Shown here piece after piece: positions 24,625 through 36,809 of a DNA stretch of 64,000 nucleotides. The DNA is from Austropuccinia psidii (lineage: Eukaryota > Basidiomycota > Pucciniomycetes > Pucciniales > Sphaerophragmiaceae). Below the pieces are notes generated by a model. That model was not told the origin of the DNA. It ran no database searches and saw only the letters and a list, made by a program, of their open reading frames with translations. The DNA lies in contig JALGQZ010000004.1 in the NCBI GenBank assembly GCA_023105745.1, positions 62,985,112-63,049,111 on the forward strand, given 5' to 3'. Each line of letters begins with the position of its first letter. The stretch's first letter is position 1. The position numbers were made by a program, and so were the translations under genes.

Positions 24625-26083
24625 TGACAATTCTGCTATGGTGAGCTTCATCTAGCATCACTTTTCCTTCAGCTCCAATTCATCATTCCACTTTTCTTTT
24701 TCAAATTAGTATTTCATTTTGTTTTTTTTCTTTTCAAAATACATTTTTTTTGTAACTTCACTTCTTCCAACCATTTATTTTCAATATCCTTCACTTTCTC
24801 TTCATTCCACCTCTCCTTTCCCCACTCCAAATGAGCATTATCACTTGCTTCACAGGCTCACAATCATGACTTTTGTCATTATTATTGATCACAGTAAAAA
24901 TAATTTTAAGACATTTACTTTTGCAATGATTCAAGAAAATTCCCATATGTAGGTGAAAGCATATCCATAAACCTTTTCCTAGAGCCACTCTTGTTATTCA
25001 AGTTGGGGGTCAATGCTTCATTATGCTTTTGTGTTGAATTAATTATGGATTTACTTAGCTGGTTAAAGAACAGATAATCAACATTGGCTTTCATAAATTT
25101 TAGGCTTAAGAATACTTAATTATTCATCATGGAGGTTTTCTGATTGAACTAAGTCTTTATAATTATTAATCAGGGAATCAACATTGAGAGGTTATTCCAA
25201 GCTATTGTTCTCCTTTCAAATTTAAATGAGCTTTAATAATCTCAGGTAAGAAGAAAAATAGATGATGACTTACCTTATTCATTAAAAATTCATCATCATC
25301 ATCACCATTTAAGCTGTCTTTTTTTTGAAAATCATAGCTTAAAATGGGAGTTATATTGAGCTTTTGGGAAAAGAGCACATCTATTTCAACATAGCAAGGA
25401 CACATACTTTTAATATTTTCACTCATTTATTTGATTCCTTTACTCTCATCTTCTTCATTTAGTCTAGCCCAGTTTAATTTTCTAATTTTTTTTCTGCCAT
25501 ATACTTCTTTTTATATGTTTTCCATTTATTTCAGATTCTGCTTGAGCTAAGGTTTAGGAAATGTCATTTTCTTGACCCCAATGGCCATCAGCTGAAACCC
25601 ATGCTGCTTTGATAAAGGTGGCCTTCCAATTGAAGCTGAGCCACTAGTACCAAAAAATGGCTTGAAAGTTCATTCTATTGACAGCTAATTAATCATGGTT
25701 AAATAAGCTGTATGGACTAAGTTACATGATGGAAAAGGAAGGCTGGAGGTGATCTTTTTATCTGACTTGATGTGTTTTTCTTTGGCACAGGGCATTATTA
25801 TATGGATAAATGAATATAAATTTATTGTAAGCTTTTTGGTCTGATTGTAAAAAATGGGGTTTGAAAGAATATGTTGTACAGTTATTAATTGTGAATTGTG
25901 AATACTCATTTGGGTTAGGTTTCAAACTTAAATCCCAGATGTGTGGTGTTTAGTTAAAATACCAGGGGACTCAGTTAAAATATCCCTGTGATTTACACAT
26001 GAAAACCCTGGGATTTAGTGTTGGCATTTCGAAGCCAAATCCTGTGTTATTTTAAGGCTGGATTTGGTGACTTTGACACTTCC

Positions 26084-29000
26084 TATTGATTAAATTTTGT
26101 GTGAATTTAGAAATAAAATGCCTTTTAAATAGATTTTTGGGAATTTTGGAACCCTTGGAGACATTATTATGTTTCTCCACTTCAAATAAATATTTTGAAT
26201 TTATTTTATATTAATTCCTCCACATGTACTATCCTTAATAATTTACATATTTAATTAAATTTACAAATTATATTATACACTGAAATTATTCATTCCTCAT
26301 ATTCCATTTAAAGCTAAATTATGTAATAAACATGCACATTTTGACAGATAAATCAAAAATAATTCAGTTTCCCATATATTCTAAATAGAACACCAAAACT
26401 CATTTTTAGCACAAAAAATGATGGTTAATACCATATTTGGTGTGGATTAAGCTAAATATTTATAAATTTGTTACTTTTCTTCTTTGAATCCTCAAAAATG
26501 AATGGAAGTTTTTTGAGTTTTTAGCTAAAGAATTTTCACCCAGAGATTACCTAAGATAGAATTTCCAGGGCAATACAATGGTGAAAAATATCCATATTTT
26601 TTCAATAAGAGAGAAATTTATAATAATTCCATACCTTTTTTTAATAATATGATATTTTTGAAATTTTTGATAAAATGTTATTTTTTCTTAACTTTCATGA
26701 CAAAAATGTTGATGTTGATTTTTTCATTAATTTTCTTAATTTTCTGTATAATTTAATTTTTCATTTATTACTTTTAAATTTTTGTTTCAAGGAAGAATGG
26801 ATTTGTTTTAATTGTAATACTATATCTTGTGGTCTTTGGGAAATTTGAAACTACCTCTGAGACTTGCAAAATATTTAAAGTTCAACCTCATAGCTAACTA
26901 TATTATAATGAATATTGAAATACAAATGGAAAGAACTTTAATGCAATATACTTTATATATATTCTATCAAATTAAAAAGGAATTAAAATATTGAAAAATT
27001 CTGTAATATTCTGTTAGCTTATGATAACTTGTGATATTCAAAAGCCTTGAAATACTGAGTCCAAACTCATTCAGAGGCAGATTAGAAGCTCATTCTGTTC
27101 TTATTCAATGATAATTTTACGATGAAACACTTTCTATCATGTGTAGACAATTTTCTCAAGGTGAATAATTATGGGTAATCTTAAAGCACCTTTTGTAATT
27201 AAAATCATTTACTATCCTCCAAAATTAAGATTTCATAATACATTGAAACATGACTGAGATAAAGATTGTATATTATAATTATTTCGTTGTTAATTGAAGC
27301 TTTGAAGACAAAGTCTTTATCACTTTTCCCAATCACAAGGAAGTTTTTGTGACTTTTAGGAAAATATTCTTTTCAAGATTAGTAATCTTGATCAGGAAAT
27401 TTTTTTCAAGGAGGAGCTGAAATGAAGAGTTTTAAATTGAGAAAATCATCCGAAATTCATCTTTATTTCATATATTCAAGTATTGGCTTTAGTTGATTGG
27501 GGTAGGACGAAGTATATTGAAAATGATAGTAAATTTATTCAGAAAAAAGAAAAGAGGAATTCAAGTTGATTGAAGTAATTGTTAAGTATAAAAAAATATT
27601 ATAAAGAGATTGCAAATAATGAAAGCTGCAATTAAAAGCTGAATTTGGTAAGAAAAATCAGGGGTAAAATAAAATTATGAAAAATAAAAGTGACATAACT
27701 AGCTATAGTTGAGACAAAAGACAAAAATAATATCATTTGAGTTTGAATAAGTTTTAAAAATAATTCCTCACTTAAAATTTCCAATTTTTTGGTTTATTGA
27801 TCTTCATTCATTTGTTAATTTCAATTTTTTTTCTATAATTTTTCATTTCTTTTATATTCTGTTTTAAGCTTTCATTTTTTTTAATGGCTTTAAAATTGAT
27901 AAAAGGGGAAATATTATTCCTTCCAATGTCTATTTCTCATTAAAATACATCCATCTTATATCAAATATCTTTATGGGCATTAGAATTCTTAATGTATTTG
28001 TAAACACCTATTTAAATTACCAAGCTACAGACCTCCAAAAAATCTGGTGTAATTTTATAGATATTGAAAGAATTCAGTATCTGATGAATTTTATTTATTT
28101 TCTTATTTAATTAATCTTTCGGAACTCATATTTTAGCACTTTAATAATTCTATAAGTATCAGTAAATTTGAAAGGTCTCAAAAATATATCACATAATATA
28201 TCAGATTCACAGAAGAATAGATATCCGTGTTTGTGGCTTCCCTGTTGATTTAGTGAGTAAGATACAGCAATTATATAAATCATGAGCTTTATAATTCATT
28301 ATATATTCTTCATTTATCAAATTAAAACAAGAAAATTTCTCTTTAAGCTCTAAAAAGTAAAAGCAGTGGTACAGCAATAATACACAAGAAGGTAACAGCA
28401 AAGAGTACTGAAATTATGTTTCCTGAAAAGAAAAATTCACATGAAGGAAAAATGAAAATTACTTTTATCATGTATTTGGAAGAAAACGCATCATTAAACA
28501 GTGAAATAATTCAACATTATTCAAGATTTATAAATATAACTCTCAAAAATGATACTTACCGGACTTTTGAAAATTACCTTAGATGAAGGTTTTTTTCTGA
28601 GGATCCCAAGGTTGATAAAATAAAGATATATTTTCCTCTAAGATTTTTTAATTTAGGGTGGATTTATTTTTTAATTTAGCTAAAAAGTCAAATTCACAAT
28701 TGAGATAATGAGGCCCTGTTTTGTTTGCACAAAAATTCAATTAATTTGGCAAATTTGACTCTTATCAAAAAGTTTTTTTAAAAAAATTGAAAAAAATGTT
28801 ACAAGAAGTAAGCACAAAATAATTTCTTTTGGCTCAAGAATCTTCTGTAGCATAAAAACACAAGATAGAGTTTGAGGGTTTTTTTATCCAGATTTTGGAT
28901 TGTCCCTCATTCTTCTGGAGCCCTTGTACTTGATTTTAGTGATGAAATTTCCCAATTCAAAGGTAAAAAGAGTTCTAATAAAAGCTGTAATAATGATTGG

Positions 29001-30950
29001 AGAAATAATATATTTCTAAATCTACAAATCAAATCCAGTCAAATGAGAGGCCCTTCACACAATTTAACTGCATAACAAACCACATTTTCCATCAAAAATT
29101 ATTCAGAATTCTGTGACCTTTGAGGATACGCAGATGGTGGTAGTACCAAAAAAGAAGAATGGATTCTTATTTTCAATCAAATTTAAAAAATATTTGTATT
29201 AATATTAGATAATTCTAAATTTTGCAAAAAAGAATTATACTGTTAATTATCTTTCTATTTTGGTATATTCTCTCAGGTATTACACTTATTACTCTCTTAA
29301 TTATTATCTCAAATATTCATGAACAGATTATTAGAATTTTCTTTGTACTCATTAGCTATAATACTCTTCTTTATTGGATTATTGATCTGATCTGACTTTA
29401 TATGTGAGATATTGTGGGATATTATAGAAGCCAAAAATCTCAAATATGAAAAATTAGCATATAGTTGAAAAGTGATCAATGGATGACCCTTTTTTCAAAA
29501 TAGTTTTTAAAATTTTAGAAAATCGTAATTGCATGGGTGCTCAGAAAAGGCCCTTGACTTTATATAATTCAAAAGGAAATAAATATTTGAGATTATTTCA
29601 GTTCCAGCATGTTTCCTTCAATTTGAAATAAGCGTGATTTTTTCTTGAGAAACTTAATCTCACTTTATTTTTTGAAAAAAAAATCTCAAGAAAATGATTT
29701 CTCAATAATTAAGCTTCATTTATCAACTTTCCATTCTCTCACTAAAAGCTTAATTCTTTTCCCAATTAAATACTTCTACTTTGTCAATATCATTTACACT
29801 AAAGGTATTCAATACTTTCTTTTAGGTATTTATTTCTTGAGTTTTTCAGTTCTTTGTTTTGAAATACTTTTAATTAATTAATATTCTGAATTTATAAATC
29901 ATATTAATACTCCCACAATTATTAATGCACTCAAGATCACCAATTTTTGAAGCCCCATCATCCACCATCCCGTCTTGAATTCTTCAAGCGTGCTATTATA
30001 TTTATTGGAAAAATTTCATAAATAAAAATGATTTTTTTTGGTGTAATTTTTGAAACAACAATTAATAATCAAGTCCCTAATAAGATCATTATTTATAAAG
30101 GATCCTTCAAAAGAGTTTAGTTGAATGTTTTAGCTTTTCCAAAACCAGTATTAATTGGAATAAATTTTTTCCTTTTATTTAATTTATTAAAAGGGTGAAT
30201 GAGATTTTGTGAGCAGATTATTTAATTTTTATAATAGCTTATCCCTTCATACAATTATCACTTGTTTGTTTCTTCAAAATAAATTTCTTTCAATATCTCT
30301 CAAACTCATTATATTTCTCTTATAACTGAATTATTTGTACGAAACCGAATACCCTTATTCAATTTGATGGAAGAATATCCAAAAGAATCTTTCAAGAAAA
30401 AATTATTATATAAATTTTGATAAACAATATGATTTTGAATATAATTTTCAAAATAATTATTTTGAATCTTATCACCCTTTCTCAAATTTAAAATTAAATT
30501 TGATTTAAAATACAAAATTATTTATAAATAATCAGAAATATTTAATCATTATAATAATCAATGATTTTCAAATATTGATTATCATTTTATATCCGCCTAC
30601 TATTTTTTCCGCAGCTTGGTTTTTGAGATTCAAGTTGAAAGAACGATGGCTTAAGCTTCCAGCTAAAAAAACTCTCCTTTTTATCTATATTATCATCAAA
30701 AAATTCTAAAAGACACATCTTATCATATTTATATTCATTCTTATTAAGTATCAAAACCAAAATCTAACCATATTAAACTTGAAACTATAATATAATTAAT
30801 ATTTGTGAAAATCTTCAAAGTCTTATGAAAATGATAATATACGTTCATGAATTATGGAAGGTTTTGGATCTTGTAAGGATATTCTATGAAACAACTAGTC
30901 AAATAATGCTAGTTCACTATTAATTTCCTTACTAATAACTATAATAAAGA
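26084..30950. other. AT-rich intergenic DNA, one weak RT-like trace
   Basis: No gene is seen in nearly 5 kb. At 29117-29175 the plus strand reads FEDTQMVVVPKKKNGFLFSI, reminiscent of the VVPKKNGxxRF block that opens Gypsy reverse transcriptases. Nothing before or after it extends the match. Confidence 0.4.
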
Positions 30951-30959
30951 ATATTTTAT

Positions 30960-31981
30960 GGGCTTTGGTAAACCCATGTAAGCATTTTGGTAAAAACACA
31001 TAAGCCCTTATTTGTTTTTGCCATAAATCTGTAAAAACACATAAGAAATGCCATGGGCCCCTTTTTGATGTAATAAATGGAATTTTTGCCATAAATTCCA
31101 TAAATTAAATCTTTGATGTCACTAATGAAATTGATGAAATCGTCAATTCCACTAATTCCATTCATGTAATTTATGGCATTTTTGATTACATTAATTTCAT
31201 TTATTTTATTTTTGATTCTATAAATGAAATTGATGTCATTTATGTAATTTTTGATACCATAAATTTCACTTATGGAATTTTTGATACCATAAATTTCACT
31301 TATGGAATTTTTGAAAACAATGTCACTTATGGCATTTTTGAGACCATGAATGCCATTTATGGAATTATTCATGGCATTTTTGATGCCATTAATGTCATTT
31401 ATGGCATTATTCATGGTATTTTTGATGCCATTGATGTCATTTATGGAATTATTCATGGCATTTTTGATTCCATTAATGTCATTTATGGCATTATTGATTC
31501 CATTAATGTCACTTGCTGCATTAAAAATTCCATAAATTGCATTTTTATCTTACTTCCAAATGTGAACAAAAAAAATAATGAAGCACTTTTTGGGCCTACA
31601 ATTTTCCCACTCAAGAGGTTTCCCAAAAAGATTGGCTTCTGTCTTTTGATTCTCAAGATTGACCCCTTCACTGTTTTTAAAGAAATGGGGAAATTCATCA
31701 GTGGGAAGTTTTTTTACTTATTTTTGAAAAAAAATTGGCCAATTCAGAGAAATTCGGCAAAAGAAAATTATGAAAAATTTGAGGATCTTAAAATCCCACA
31801 ATGGAAGAAATATGGCCAAAAGAATTTGAAAAATCCTAAAACTTTTACTGAGGATTTTTTTCAAAAAAAAATGTCACTTACATGTTTTTACCAAAGAATT
31901 ATTTTTTTTGGCCATAAATTGGTAAAAACAGGTAATTTTTGGTAAAAAAACATAAGAGATTATGTGCTTTTACCAGAACCA
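30960..31981 (-). mobile_element. 1.0-kb non-autonomous DNA transposon, copy 2 (inverted)
   Basis: The left end GGGCTTTGGTAAACCCATGT matches the terminus of the copy at 8027-9029. The right end is …TTTTACCAGAACCA. A perfect 8-bp duplication TATTTTAT flanks it (30952-30959 and 31982-31989). The unique core at about 31555-31660 (TTTTTGGGCCTACAATTTTC…TTTTGATTCTCAAG) is the reverse complement of 8320-8420 in copy 1, so the two copies lie in opposite orientation. The interior minisatellite (31240-31520) uses 30-bp and 42-bp units. Open frames of 199 and 166 codons on the two strands are by-products of those in-frame repeats and not genes. Confidence 0.85.
31240..31525. repeat. Minisatellite inside copy 2 (30-bp and 42-bp units)
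   Basis: Two 30-bp units (GATACCATAAATTTCACTTA…) at about 31250-31310 are followed by about three and a half 42-bp units (ATTATTCATGGCATTTTTGA…) at about 31360-31520. Because both periods are multiples of three, long repetitive frames appear on both strands. Confidence 0.85.
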
Positions 31982-32419
31982 TATTTTATTATTACCAAAA
32001 GTTTTGATTTTTAACAAATTAAAATTTTTGGAATTGTTGTTTCATTAATATAATGAATTATATTGAATAGAAAATAAAATTATTTAATAATTCTAATAGA
32101 AAAATCACTTCAATAACAAAGATATGCTATCAACAATATTCAAAATAATAGTAATATTTCTCTATTGGAGTCAATTATACTGAAAAAAAATCTTTAACAT
32201 CACAATAAAGCTTCATGTACTAAAAAATACACAATAATATTTTTCTAGAAGAATGATAAAAGATAATTAATTAATTCATTGGAAATTTGAGAGAAATTAG
32301 ATATAAAAGGATTTATAAAGTTTATTAAAACCAAGATTCATAACTCCAAAGAAAATTGAAAAATTGAAAATAAATAAAAAATAAAAATAAAAATTTAACA
32401 CCTTAAAACCATTTAGAAT

Positions 32420-32870
32420 TTCAGGAGTTGAAGTTTATTAGTAAGCTTAGAGGGTACTTGTGGATTTACAACAGTTTAATTAGAAATTTATGAAGTATAA
32501 ACTTCAAGTCTAAAGCTACTGTTTAATTTGAAATAATTATTCTTTATTTGAAATCTTATAATTAATTGAAAATATTCAAAATATCAAGGATACCTCTCAT
32601 AAAACCTTTTTAGTAATATACTAGTATGATTTTTTAATTTTGAAGTGATGATTGGGTGATTATTGGGAAAAAAAATGGTAGGCTTATTTTAAGTCTAAAA
32701 AATCTCACATAAGCATTCAAAGTATCAAACTAAAAACTAATAGATTATAAACCCTTTAACATATTTTGATTTATGGTTGCATCAATTATTATCATGTAAA
32801 ATTTACTTAATTAAGTTATTTTATGTTTATATCAACCCATTTATGGTTAAGAAATAATGAATCCAACAAA
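32420..32870 (-). repeat. Weak fragment of the Gypsy LTR family
   Basis: The block TTGCATCAATTATTATCATG…TTACTTAATTAAGTTATTTTATG at 32775-32830, and AGAG…TTGTGGATTTACAAC before it, correspond in order to parts of the LTRs at 36810 and 53925. No ends are visible. Confidence 0.4.
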
Positions 32871-33994
32871 TTAATTCTTCATTTATTATAAGATGAAAAT
32901 TTACTGGGTCATTTTTGGTGTAACTTGATCACTGGCCACACATTATGACCAGGAGAAGTCTTTGGAATACTATTGTTGTTCCTAATATGTATCTTCCTTT
33001 TGACCATGATATCACTTGCATATTCCTGTATAATTCTTATTAGGTTGAAACCCAGTGTTTTAATTTCTCTAAAGACAGGATTTGATTATATTAGTCAACT
33101 CATTCCACAGTAATTTTTACATAAAAGCAAAACTTAACTAAAATTTATCATAGAAGTCTAATCTTCTAACTATTATGTTTTTACTGCCTTGAATTTACAG
33201 AATGGTGAGGAATTTTACTTGATAATAATTTACAAAAGTATTTTACATAAATGAAGAAATTCTCCATTTTATAATAAATTCTAATTAGATTTTCTTTCGG
33301 AAAATATACTCAATTTGAGTTTTATAGTTTGTTCAGGAAGCTGACACAAAACCAATTCCCCTGATCTTTAATAGAACCAAATTGAATCTCATAGAATAGA
33401 AGAGTACTGATCAAAGTCAATTAAATTGAATTCAGTTATACCATCAAGTAATGGAGGAGAAAAAAAGAATTCTCAGGGTAACAAATAGTTTGAGGCAATC
33501 AATAGCTCAATCGATATTATACATTTCCTATATATTTTCTGATTTTTGATGAGCTTTAAAAAGAAAAGAATTTTCAAAATAGGAATTTCCTGATCCAAGA
33601 TATAATGTTCTCCACAGAGATGAGCTAATGCATGTATCTCACATGAACAAATGACTTTTTTTTTTAATTATAGTGTGATCCAAAAGAAAGTAATCTTAGT
33701 TCTTCCATCATAACTACAAATTTTCTTTTCAAACCATCCCATTGTACTTTTTGAATTTTATAAAGTCTGTGATACTCTAATATGGCTCATTTTTTACAAG
33801 AATTTGTGATATGAATATTAATTTTTCTTTTTCCAGAATAATCAGATTCTTTTGAAAGAAAATTCCACTTGTAATAAAATATTTTTTTGTTAAATTGATA
33901 GCCATTGATTATTTTTGCATAAAAAATTGGTTCCTTTCTGAACAGTTAAAGTTTTAAATCAAATGATTGGGTTTGAATAAAGTTAAATATTTTG

Positions 33995-34600
33995 AGAGGA
34001 ACTGGGTTTTTTCCAAGAGAATTACTCTTTCGAAAAGTCTTTTTTGAAGTTTAAGTACTTTTGAAAAAGAAACAGAGTTTCTGAAAAAATATAACTCTAT
34101 TGAAAAAGAAATAATGCTTTTGAAAACAAAACATTTTCTTGTTTAAAACTTTTTTTTTTCATAACATGTATTTTCTGGAAAAAAAATCTTTTTAAATCAA
34201 TCCATATTTTTTGACAAAATATCAGAATTTTCAAAAAAAAAGTTATTTGGGAAAACTAGTTTTTCTGAGAAAATAGGTTTTGTGAAAAAACATATGCTTG
34301 ATGACAATATGATATTTTGTAAAAGAATGTTTTTTGAAATGAAACTTAGCTTAAGAAAAATAGCCCTTCTGGAGGAAAATATACTTTCTGGAAAAATTAA
34401 TTCTTCTTGTAAAATACTAAGAATTCGTGTTTTTTTGTGTCAAAAACATAGTTTCTTTTACAAAAGAATAATTCCTTTGAAAAAAATGAGTTTTTTCAGA
34501 AAACTATTTTCTTTAAAAAGAATTATTTCCAAAAACTAGTTAATTTTATCTTTTTTGGAGAACTATTTAAAATAGCTTTTTTTGAAAATAACTAGTAAGA
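33995..34600. repeat. Periodic T-run/A-run dyad tract
   Basis: About two dozen short blocks of the type TTTTCTGAAAAA or TTTTGAAAAAG follow one another every roughly 22-28 bp for 600 bp. It looks like a very degenerate minisatellite of self-complementary units. An 85-codon frame inside it is a by-product. Confidence 0.55.
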
Positions 34601-34917
34601 AATAGTAAGAAAATAGTTTTTTTTAATTTTTTGGGTGGGAGGTTCTTTGAGTATGAGCTTCCAACATTAAAATTTTCCACTCTTAGTTGGTTAGGCTTTC
34701 ATCCTTCTTTCTCCCTGTTTTGTTTTCTAAACTCACCCCATTGGAGTCAATGAGGTTTTCCTTGATAACCTCCAATACCCATGGCCTAGCTCTATGGGAA
34801 AGCTTTCTTCTCTCCTTTCTGTAGAGAAAAACTACCCCTTATTCCTCTGTTTTTTTCTTCATTGGTGCAGCTAGGGACCATCTGCAATATCATAACACCG
34901 TAGAGGCTTTTGTGCAC

Positions 34918-35170
34918 AACCCCTGGCCTTTTACAGCTGGTTTCAGGGGGTTGTTTGCACTATCTGATTCAAACAACCCCAGAATTTTATGGCTGGCTTT
35001 GGGGAAGGTTTCACCAGCTAGTGCAAAAAAAAAACCCTTCCCCTTTACAGCTGGTGTTGGGGGGTTGTTGGAAACAAAACCTCTCCCTTTTTTATTTGTG
35101 CTTAGAGGGTTTCTCACACCAGCCTTTTTGGGATGGTTTCATGGGGATTTTCACACCATTAGGAGAGAAC
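34918..35170. repeat. Tandem repeat of about 56 bp, about 4.5 copies
   Basis: The block CTTTTACAGCTGGTTTCAGG recurs with changes at spacings of 56 and 58 bp (GCTGG at 34936, 34992 and 35050), followed by two more diverged units. It is visibly less AT-rich than its surroundings. The period is not a multiple of three, so the 75-115 codon frames here are unlikely to be genes. Confidence 0.7.
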
Positions 35171-35224
35171 CACCTCCAGCCTTTTGAATCCAGTTCTCGT
35201 TTTTTTACACCACCTTATATGAAT

Positions 35225-36809
35225 TACCTCTGTGTCATATATCTATCTTTGGGGTGATATATGCACCAGCTAATATTAACAAAACCCCAACCTTTGTAGC
35301 ATTGGTAAATATTATTTTTATGATACAGAACTGCAAGAAAAGGGGAGTAAGCTGAAGTATTGTATGTGTTTGACAATAAATGCTGAATAATTCTAATCAG
35401 CTTTTCAGGGAGGGTTATCAACATTTTCAGGGTTTTTTAAAAGAGGGAATGAAAGAAACTGCTGGAGGACCTCAGTTGTCATTTAATTTTTTGGAATGTT
35501 AACAATTCAAAATACTTACATCTTTCAATTTTGTATTGGTTGAAGGAGAAAAATTTATCATTATAAGTAGTGTGTGGTGGGTGGTGAAACAGAATTTATA
35601 ATTGAAGATTTATTTTGAATCATATAATATAATTTCTTTGAACACCACTCTATAGCACATGAGTAACCTGTCACTTTCTCCTGCCTAAAGAAATCTCATA
35701 GTACACATATTCCTCTTTAAAAAAGTAGGTTTCAATCTAAAACTTACAAGAGGTAAGAAGCCTCATGATTTAAGTTTTTCCTGGTAACTAGAATGCCAAA
35801 TTTTAAGTCCCAGTAGTATAATTCATATATAATCTTAACTTTTACAAAAATTTAAGATTATTCAATCATAATGAGTTTGATCTTCTTCATAGCTTCCAAT
35901 ACCAATGGTAATCCTGAAGAAGAATTCTTAAGAAAAAACAATTCCAAAAATTACTCATATTTTAATTTGAATTTACACCTTTTTGTTGAAATTTTTTGGC
36001 TTTATATTTATGATATTATTTGAACATAATGGAAATAGAATTCAAACTATTTATTATTTAAACCAGAAAAGAATTTTTATTAAAACAAAATTAATAAAAA
36101 CAAACTACTGGGACACAAACTCTTGCGTATTAAAATACTAATGATGCAAGAATGTTTTTGCTAAGCATATTTCAAACATTTTTTGAAATTTCAGCACAAT
36201 CAATAAGATTCTCTATACCTGAAAGATGAAATTGATGAATCTTTTACTAAATTCAATTATTATCTTAATCTGAAAGCTTTCTTTTATCATATCTTCTTTA
36301 GAGCTTCCAAGGATTTACATCATTTATCTGTCAGAAACCTATGAATTGTTTTCCACAGAGCTTCTTTCAAAGAGTTTTGATGGTGTCTTTCAATTCAGAA
36401 GAAATTTCCAATTAAATTGAATTGATAAGCATTCTTTACTTTCAGATATCTGGTTACAGCTGATACTTCTTGATATTTGTTCTTAAAACCATTTAATACT
36501 TTCTGATATTTCAATATTGATCTATTTTTCTTTTGTGATCTCAATCAAAGGTTCAAGGCTCAATTTTGGAAATTATCATCTTTTTTCTGAAACACATGGC
36601 TCTCTTAAAAAATGCTTATTTATTCTTAATTTATCAAATTTTCATTATCCTCATTGCTCACTTGAAAGAAGTTTTTTCCCATATTACATAATTTTTAGGT
36701 AATCACTGAGTAATTGATAGTCTGGTTTAGAATGCCATAAATTAATAAAATAGCTAATTAATACTGATATGCACATTCAAGGGGTGATTAAACCATTTCT
36801 TTATATTTT
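35225..36809. other. AT-rich DNA, no gene recognised
   Basis: Only short open frames without motifs. Confidence 0.5.

Larger units (their letters stand above)
19939..26083 (+). mobile_element. PIF/Harbinger-like DNA transposon with cargo gene, decayed
   Basis: Left end GGGGGTGTGAAAGTTACCAA (19939) and right end complement GGAAGTGTCAAAGTCACCAA (ending 26083) form imperfect inverted repeats of at least 20 bp. TTA precedes the left end and TAT follows the right end; Harbinger elements usually duplicate TWA, so the duplication is imperfect here. Subterminal DNA on both sides repeats ACCAAATCC/CCCACAC/GTGTGGT motifs. Inside, a Harbinger-type transposase (plus strand) and an oxygenase-like gene (minus strand) are convergent. 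The length (6.1 kb) is typical for an autonomous element with extra cargo. Confidence 0.75.

Noticed and set aside
29117..29175. Gypsy RT fragment (VVVPKKKNG)
   Set aside because: One short block without continuation; kept only as a remark in the intergenic entry.
30956..31945. Long frames of 166 (minus) and 199 (plus) codons
   Set aside because: Both come from 30- and 42-bp repeats inside a non-coding transposon; periods divisible by three keep all frames open.
34890..35257. 75-115 codon frames in the 56-bp tandem array
   Set aside because: The period is not a multiple of three, so the peptide does not repeat, and the frames overlap on both strands.
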